In this document: piece after piece, positions 14,311 through 18,809 of the stretch | Layout of the letters: the number at the start of each line of letters is the position of its first letter | How positions within the stretch are numbered: position 1 is the first letter of the stretch | Assembly: GCA_019242135.1 (NCBI GenBank) | Contig: JAFAWC010000284.1 | Coordinates: 1-18,809, forward strand | Direction of reading: 5' to 3' | Length of the DNA stretch: 18,809 nt | Origin: Mycobacteriaceae bacterium | GTDB taxonomy: Bacteria > Actinomycetota > Actinomycetes > Mycobacteriales > Mycobacteriaceae | Program-made: the position numbers and the translations under genes | The notes under the pieces: model-generated | What the model was told of the DNA's origin: nothing | Databases searched by the model: none | The model's input: the letters and a program-made list of their open reading frames with translations, nothing else

Positions 14311-16767
14311 CTATTCACCGTCCGCCGCGGGCGCGACGCCACGGATCGACGCCAGCGTCGCGGCCAGTTCGTCGGGCTTGACCAGCACCTCGCGAGCCTT
14401 CGAGCCCTCGCTGGGCCCGACGATTCCGCGGGTTTCCATCAGATCCATCAGCCGCCCGGCCTTCGCGAACCCCACGCGCAGCTTGCGCTGCAGCATCGAC
14501 GTCGAGCCGAACTGGCTGGACACCACCAGCTCGACGGCTTGCAGGAACACGTCCATGTCGTCGCCGATGTCCGGGTCGACGTCGGCGCGTTCGGACGTCG
14601 GCTTGGTGGCGGTGACGCCCTCCGTGTACTGCGGTTCTGCCTGGTCCTTGCAGGCGGAAACGACGGCGTGGATCTCCTCGTCGGTGATGTATGCGCCCTG
14701 CAGGCGGATCGGCTTGTTGGCTCCCATCGGCAGGAAGAGCCCGTCGCCCATGCCGATCAGCTTCTCCGCGCCCTGCTGATCCAGGATGACGCGGCTGTTG
14801 GTCAGCGACGAGGTGGCAAACGCCAGCCGCGAGGGCACGTTGGTTTTGATCAGGCCGGTCACCACGTCGACTGATGGCCGCTGGGTCGCCAGCACCAGGT
14901 GGATGCCGGCGGCCCTGGCCTTCTGGGTGATCCGCACGACCGCGTCCTCGACGTCGCGGGGCGCGGTCATCATCAGGTCGGCGAGCTCGTCGACGATCGC
15001 GACCACGTACGGGTACGGCTGGTATTCGCGCTGGCTGCCCAGCGGCGTGGTGATCGCGCCCGACTTGAGCTTGGCGTTGAAATCGTCGATGTGGCGCACC
15101 CGCGACGCCTGCATGTCCTGGTAGCGCTGCTCCATCTCTTCGACGAGCCAGGCGAGCGCGGCCGCGGCCTTCTTGGGCTGCGTGACGATCGGCGTGATCA
15201 GGTGCGGAATGCCCTCGTAGGGCGTGAGTTCGACCATCTTCGGATCGATCAGGATCATCCTGACCTCCTCCGGAGTGGCGCGGGCCAAAAGGGAGACCAG
15301 CATCGAGTTGATGAAGCTCGACTTGCCTGAACCGGTGGAGCCCGCGACGAGCAGGTGCGGCATCTTCGACAGGTTCCACGAGATGTATTCGCCTTCGATG
15401 TCCTTGCCCAGCCCGATCACCAGCGGGTGGTGGTCGCGCCGCGTGCCCGGGTCGGTCAGCACGTCGGCCAGTCGCACCATCTCGCGGTCGGCGTTGGGCA
15501 CCTCGATGCCGACCGCCGACTTGCCGGGAATCGGGGCCAACATGCGCACACTCTCGGTGGCCACCGCGTAGGCGATGTTCTTCTGCAGCTGGGTGATCTT
15601 TTCGACCTTGACCCCCGGGCCGAGCTCGACCTCGTAGCGCGTGACGGTCGGGCCGCGGGTGCAGCCGGTCACCGCCGCGTCGACTTTGAACTGCTCTAGC
15701 ACCGAGGAGATCGCGTCGACCATGTGGTCGGTGGCCGCGCTGCGCCGCTTGGGCGGATCGCCGGGAATGAGCAGGTCCAGCGAAGGCAATGTATACGGAC
15801 CCTCGACAACCCGATCCAGGCCGGCGACATTGCGCGCGGGTCGCCGGGAACGACGCCGGGCCGGCTGCTCTGCCGCCGTCGCTTCGGGGACGGTGGGTGT
15901 GTCGTCCTCGAACGCGTCGTCGGCGGGCGGTGGCTCCCAGACCTGCGCCTCGTCACCGATGTCGACCTCGTCGAGCCCGTCGTCGAAGTCGATGTAGTCG
16001 TCGGGCTGCGCGGCGGGGCCGAAGCCGCGCACCGTGAACATCGCCCGCAGCGCCGAGGGCACCTCACGAACCGTGGTGCCCGATAGCAGCAGCACCCCGA
16101 ATAGCACCCCGATGAACAGCAGCGGTGCGGCGATGAAGGCGCTCACCCCGTCCGACAGCGGTCCGCCGATCACGAAACCGATGAAGCCCGAGGCATGTTG
16201 CCGGCCCTGCGGTGTCGACGGCGAACCGGCCCACAGGTGCCACAGCCCGAGCGCGGGCAGCGTGACCATTGCCGAACCCAGCACCAGCCGCGGCCGTGCG
16301 TCCGGGTCGGGCTCCGAGCGCATCAGCGCGATCGCCACCGCCACCGCCACCACCGGCAGCAGCACGACGGCCGACCCGATCAGTGTCCGCAGCACGGTGT
16401 CCACCCACTGCCCCACCGGCCGGGCCGCATCGAACCAGCTACTGGCCGCGATCACCATCGCGACGCCCAGCAGCGTCAGGGCCACCCCGTCGCGTCGATG
16501 CCCCGCCTCGATCTCGCGGGCACGACCCACCGAGCGCGCGGCACTGCCGGCGCCCTTTGCCAGCATGAGCCAGGTTGACTGCAATCCGCGTCCGACCGCC
16601 ACCGCGCCGGAAACAGTGCCGCCCCCCGACGTGCGGCGCTTGCCGGGTTTTCTGCGTGCCGGGGGCCGCGAGCCGTTCCGCGAATTGGCCTTTGACCTGG
16701 TCGTTCGGCTCCGTGACCGCAGGCCACCCCGTCCATCGCCCCCGCGGGCGGCGGTCTTGCTAGGCAT
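14311..16767 (-). CDS. ftsK: DNA translocase FtsK
   Basis: An 818-residue septal DNA pump that clears chromosomes and activates XerCD at dif during division. A basic, Arg/Ser-rich N-terminus precedes four hydrophobic segments within about residues 95-235. An acidic linker (about 245-320) follows, shorter than in M. tuberculosis FtsK (about 880 residues, from memory). The motor has Walker A GSTGSGKS at 476-483 and Walker B with D593-E594 (VAIVDELADLMM). The winged-helix gamma domain that reads polar KOPS-like sequences begins near 736 (DMDVFLQAVELVV) and includes TSMLQRKLRVGFAKAGRLMDLME. A TAGGCT box ends 6 nt before the ATG, so the mRNA is probably leaderless. It converges with argA. Confidence 0.97.
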   Translation of the reverse strand: MPSKTAARGGDGRGGLRSRSRTTRSKANSRNGSRPPARRKPGKRRTSGGGTVSGAVAVGRGLQSTWLMLAKGAGSAARSVGRAREIEAGHRRDGVALTLLGVAMVIAASSWFDAARPVGQWVDTVLRTLIGSAVVLLPVVAVAVAIALMRSEPDPDARPRLVLGSAMVTLPALGLWHLWAGSPSTPQGRQHASGFIGFVIGGPLSDGVSAFIAAPLLFIGVLFGVLLLSGTTVREVPSALRAMFTVRGFGPAAQPDDYIDFDDGLDEVDIGDEAQVWEPPPADDAFEDDTPTVPEATAAEQPARRRSRRPARNVAGLDRVVEGPYTLPSLDLLIPGDPPKRRSAATDHMVDAISSVLEQFKVDAAVTGCTRGPTVTRYEVELGPGVKVEKITQLQKNIAYAVATESVRMLAPIPGKSAVGIEVPNADREMVRLADVLTDPGTRRDHHPLVIGLGKDIEGEYISWNLSKMPHLLVAGSTGSGKSSFINSMLVSLLARATPEEVRMILIDPKMVELTPYEGIPHLITPIVTQPKKAAAALAWLVEEMEQRYQDMQASRVRHIDDFNAKLKSGAITTPLGSQREYQPYPYVVAIVDELADLMMTAPRDVEDAVVRITQKARAAGIHLVLATQRPSVDVVTGLIKTNVPSRLAFATSSLTNSRVILDQQGAEKLIGMGDGLFLPMGANKPIRLQGAYITDEEIHAVVSACKDQAEPQYTEGVTATKPTSERADVDPDIGDDMDVFLQAVELVVSSQFGSTSMLQRKLRVGFAKAGRLMDLMETRGIVGPSEGSKAREVLVKPDELAATLASIRGVAPAADGE

Positions 16768-16773
16768 GCCGCT

Positions 16774-16779
16774 AGCCTA
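16774..16779 (-). promoter_or_regulatory. Candidate -10 box for leaderless ftsK
   Basis: TAGGCT on the minus strand fits TAnnnT and lies 6 nt upstream of the ftsK ATG, with no Shine-Dalgarno between. It gives ftsK its own promoter, separate from glbN upstream. Confidence 0.5.
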
Positions 16780-16821
16780 GTCGCATATGCCTCATTCGCA
16801 CCATTCGCCACACTGGTCACT

Positions 16822-16836
16822 CGGCTCGGTGAGCCG
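16822..16836 (-). terminator. Short hairpin downstream of glbN
   Basis: CGGCTC-GGT-GAGCCG forms a 6-bp stem with a 3-base loop, 13 nt after the glbN stop and before the ftsK promoter. There is no T run. It may be a weak terminator of the kind common in mycobacteria. Confidence 0.35.
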
Positions 16837-16848
16837 CCCGCTGTGCAG

Positions 16849-17214
16849 CTATGCCGACTTGGCGGTCACGATGTCGTCAGCGAGCGGCGCGATCGCCGCG
16901 ACGATCTGCTCGACGATCGCCGGCGGCACGCCCGCAGCCCCGAGACTGTCGCTCAGATGCCCGGCGACCAGGTCGAAGTGGTGCATGGTGATCCCCCGGC
17001 CCTGGTGCACTCGACGCATCGACGCGCCCGCGTAGGGTCCCGGGCCACCGAGCGCAGCGGAGAAGAACTCGACTTGTTTGCCTTTCAGCCGACCCATGTT
17101 GGTGCCGCTGAAAAAACCCACCAGCTCGGCGTCTCCGAGCACGCGATCGTAGAAGTCCTCGACAACAGTCTCGAGCGCTTCCGCTCCGCCGATTTGCTCA
17201 TAGACAGTCGACAT
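16849..17214 (-). CDS. glbN: Group I truncated haemoglobin (HbN)
   Basis: A 121-residue 2-on-2 haemoglobin, very close to M. tuberculosis trHbN, which oxidises nitric oxide to nitrate using bound O2. Key haem-pocket residues are present: Y22 (B10), L43 (E7), Q47 (E11) and proximal H70 (F8, VHQGRG). FFSGTN and [10 protein letters not shown] are strongly conserved. ATG at 17214 gives a protein starting [10 protein letters not shown] and therefore lacking the about 11-residue charged pre-A extension of the M. tuberculosis protein. The frame is open upstream, but that part is unrelated in sequence to the pre-A segment. AAAGG lies 11 nt upstream. No lprI-type neighbour is present. It lies between ftsK and a divergent ABM-SDR operon. 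Confidence 0.94.
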   Translation of the reverse strand: MSTVYEQIGGAEALETVVEDFYDRVLGDAELVGFFSGTNMGRLKGKQVEFFSAALGGPGPYAGASMRRVHQGRGITMHHFDLVAGHLSDSLGAAGVPPAIVEQIVAAIAPLADDIVTAKSA

Positions 17215-17244
17215 TTCGGCACGCCTTTCTTTCTCGCAGCTCCA

Positions 17245-17277
17245 TGTCACAGCTCCGTGCCACAGCGAATGCCACAG
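17245..17277. repeat. Three TG(T/C)CACAG direct repeats upstream of glbN
   Basis: TGTCACAG (17245-17252), TGCCACAG (17258-17265) and TGCCACAG (17270-17277) recur at 13- and 12-bp steps, 31-63 bp before the glbN start. They may bind a regulator. No known motif is matched with confidence. Confidence 0.4.
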
Positions 17278-17391
17278 AGGAAACACGGACCGCGTTGCCG
17301 AGCGGTTTTCGTGCGGTCGCGTAATCGCTAAGAAGTCGTCACATGCCCCCGGTCCCGGCGGTGAGGTCGCGGGCGGAGAGGTGGGCGGCAT

Positions 17392-17406
17392 GGCTACGGT
17401 GTAGCC
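17392..17406 (+). promoter_or_regulatory. Candidate promoter with hairpin for the ABM-SDR operon
   Basis: GGCTAC-GGT-GTAGCC is a perfect 6-base inverted repeat. TACGGT (17395-17400) within it fits a -10 box, which would give a leader of about 30 nt containing the GAAGGAG ribosome site (17421-17427). Confidence 0.35.
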
Positions 17407-17435
17407 GTCACGTCTTGACCGAAGGAGTTGACCGC

Positions 17436-17750
17436 ATGCCCGTCGTTGTCGTCGCCACCATGACCGCCAAGCCCGAATCCGTGGACAAAGTGCGCGAGGC
17501 CTGCATGCGGGCCATCGAAGCCGTGCACCAAGAGCCCGGCTGTGAACTGTACGCGCTGCACGAAGCCGACAGGACCTTCGTGTTCGTGGAGCAGTGGGCC
17601 GACGTCGATGCGCTCACGACCCACAGCACGGCACCGGCGGTGACGACGATGTTCGGTGATGTCGGCGAGCATCTGGATTCCGCCCCCGACATCAAGATGC
17701 TGCAGCCGGTGGTTGCCGGTGACCCCGCCAAGGGCCGGCTGCGTCCCTGA
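17436..17750 (+). CDS. ABM-domain (antibiotic biosynthesis monooxygenase-like) protein, Rv2749-like
   Basis: A 104-residue dimeric alpha/beta-barrel protein with the ABM pattern: [23 protein letters not shown], then [24 protein letters not shown] and [15 protein letters not shown] proteins include cofactor-free monooxygenases, haem-degrading enzymes and non-catalytic folds; no diagnostic active site is seen, so the role is open. ATG at 17436 has GAAGGAG (17421-17427) upstream. Its stop overlaps the next ATG by one base (TGATG), so it is translationally coupled to the SDR and they probably act on the same pathway. It is divergent from glbN across 221 bp. Confidence 0.88.
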   Translation: MPVVVVATMTAKPESVDKVREACMRAIEAVHQEPGCELYALHEADRTFVFVEQWADVDALTTHSTAPAVTTMFGDVGEHLDSAPDIKMLQPVVAGDPAKGRLRP

Positions 17751-18565
17751 TGGGCCTGCTCGACGGCAAGGTCGCGTTCATCACCGGGGCGGCCCGCGGG
17801 CAGGGCCGCGCGCACGCGCTGAAGCTGGCCTCCGAGGGCGCCGACATCATCGCGGTCGACCTGTGCGCCCAGATCGCCTCCGTGCCCTACCCGTTGGCGA
17901 CGGTGCAGGATTTGGACGCGACGGTGAAGCTGGTCGAAGACACCGGCGCGCGTATCGTCGGCCGGCAAGCCGACGTGCGGGACCGCGCGTCGTTGGACAC
18001 CGCGTTCCGCGACGGCCTCGACGAACTGGGCGGGGTGAACATCGTGGTGGCAAACGCCGGAATCGCGCCGATGGCGGGACGAGACGCGTGGCAGGACGTG
18101 ATCGACGTGAACCTGACCGGTGTTTATCACACCGTTGAGACCGTGATGAAGCCGATGATCAGGCAGGGCACCGGCGGATCGATCGTGCTGACGAGTTCGG
18201 TGGCGGGATTGGTGGGTTTGGCCGCCCCGGCCGCCGGTTCGCTGGGCTACGCGGCGGCCAAGCACGGCATCGTCGGGCTGATGAGAGTTTACGCGAACCT
18301 GTTGGCACCACACAATATTCGCGTTAATTCGGTTCACCCGGCAGGTGTCAATACGCCGATGATCGACAACGACTTCACCCGAAGCTGGCTGGAGGGCCTG
18401 GCCCAGCAGAGTCCGGGCGGTCCCGACATGGGCAACGCCTTGCCGGTGCAGACGCTGGAACCCGAGGACATCGCCAACGCGGTGCTGTGGTTGGTGTCCG
18501 ACGCGGCGCGGTACGTGACCGGCGTGGCGTTGCCGGTCGATGCGGGCTACGTCAACAAGCGCTAG
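17750..18565 (+). CDS. Mycofactocin-coupled short-chain dehydrogenase/reductase, Rv2750-like
   Basis: A 271-residue SDR with the cofactor motif TGAARGQG (12-19), NAG (VVANAG), a Ser pair at 149-150 (VLTSSVAG) and the catalytic Y167-x3-K171 (YAAAKHG). The insertion after the second strand, [18 protein letters not shown], is characteristic of the SDR group whose NAD is thought to stay bound and be recycled by the redox cofactor mycofactocin. The tail [13 protein letters not shown] is typical. The substrate is unknown; alcohols, terpenoid or steroid-like carbinols are reported for relatives. The start overlaps the ABM stop by 1 nt. Its stop lies 6 bp from the convergent RNase J gene. Confidence 0.93.
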   Translation: MGLLDGKVAFITGAARGQGRAHALKLASEGADIIAVDLCAQIASVPYPLATVQDLDATVKLVEDTGARIVGRQADVRDRASLDTAFRDGLDELGGVNIVVANAGIAPMAGRDAWQDVIDVNLTGVYHTVETVMKPMIRQGTGGSIVLTSSVAGLVGLAAPAAGSLGYAAAKHGIVGLMRVYANLLAPHNIRVNSVHPAGVNTPMIDNDFTRSWLEGLAQQSPGGPDMGNALPVQTLEPEDIANAVLWLVSDAARYVTGVALPVDAGYVNKR

Positions 18566-18571
18566 CCGCCC

Positions 18572-18809
18572 TCAGACCTCGATGACGGTCGGCACGATCA
18601 TCGGCTGGCGGCGGTAGGTGTCCCCAACCCATTTGCCGACGGTGCGCCGCACCGCCTGCGCGATGCGCGCGGGCTCGGTAATGCGCTCCTCGGCAAGCAG
18701 TTCGAGTTCCTTTTCGACCTTGCGGGCCGCGGGTTCCAGCGCCTTGGGGTCTTCCGAGAACCCCCGGGAGTGCAGAAGCGCCGGGGCCGCAGGCCGGCCC
18801 GTCCCACGC
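18572..18809 (-). CDS. rnj: Ribonuclease J, 3' end only
   Basis: The minus strand is open from the right edge to a TGA at 18574-18572, giving the last about 78 residues of a protein that starts outside the window. The tail reads LHSRGFSEDPKALEPAARKVEKE (in part), then ITEPARIAQAVRRTVGKWVG and YRRQPMIVPTVIEV at the end, which matches the C-terminal domain of mycobacterial RNase J (Rv2752c). RNase J combines endonuclease and 5'-3' exonuclease activity in RNA maturation and decay. The metallo-beta-lactamase core is not in view. It converges on the SDR gene. Identification rests on synteny and the distinctive C-terminus. Confidence 0.88.
   Translation of the reverse strand, partial: RGTGRPAAPALLHSRGFSEDPKALEPAARKVEKELELLAEERITEPARIAQAVRRTVGKWVGDTYRRQPMIVPTVIEV

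Noticed and set aside
17215..17391. Upstream extension of glbN (59 extra residues)
   Set aside because: The extra sequence does not resemble the HbN pre-A segment and crosses the repeat-rich promoter region; ATG at 17214 gives the haemoglobin length.
17408..18337. A 309-codon minus-strand open frame
   Set aside because: Antisense to the well-supported ABM and SDR genes, with no recognisable domain.

Overview
The window is high-GC DNA from a mycobacterium. Gene order and protein sequences follow the M. tuberculosis stretch from Rv2728c to Rv2752c: miaB, recX, recA, the DUF3046 gene, an ephG-type epoxide hydrolase, pspM-pspA-clgR, pgsA, argA, ftsK, an ABM protein, an SDR and RNase J. It is not M. 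tuberculosis. recA has no intein, PE_PGRS47 and pspN are absent, and several genes have been added or kept: a second cytochrome b, a glutamate-binding lipoprotein, a vapBC pair and a truncated haemoglobin. The species cannot be told from this sequence alone.

Layout. Positions 1-2600 hold the 5' part of an Rv2728c-like gene (minus), a divergent DUF349 protein and a convergent four-helix membrane protein co-oriented with miaB. Positions 4101-5710 are the first accessory island: a GluB-type lipoprotein with no permease or ATPase, and a VapBC toxin-antitoxin pair. Positions 5725-7420 hold recA-recX with two recognisable DNA-damage promoters, one LexA/SOS and one of the PafBC type. Positions 7419-9061 are the second accessory segment: a lone cytochrome bc1 b-subunit (QcrB) paralogue behind twin BlaI/MecI-like operator dyads. 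Then come DUF3046, a GT-B glycosyltransferase and the divergent epoxide hydrolase (9094-10947). The envelope-stress set pspM-pspA-clgR follows, with pgsA upstream (10975-13663), then argA and ftsK converging (13754-16767). The end holds glbN, a divergent ABM-SDR operon, and the 3' end of RNase J.

Themes. DNA repair (recA, recX), chromosome segregation (ftsK) and envelope maintenance (clgR-pspA-pspM, pgsA) form the conserved core. The most unusual element is the extra qcrB with BlaI-like operators, which suggests a respiratory-chain subunit switched by a beta-lactam or cell-wall-stress repressor. Several genes (miaB, vapB, ephG, argA, ftsK) have a TAnnnT box ending 6-7 nt before the start codon and no obvious Shine-Dalgarno sequence, as expected for leaderless mycobacterial mRNAs.

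There is no stretch over 300 bases without a gene. I saw no tRNA, rRNA, CRISPR array, insertion sequence or phage gene. Comparisons with M. tuberculosis, M. smegmatis or Corynebacterium are from memory, not from a database search.
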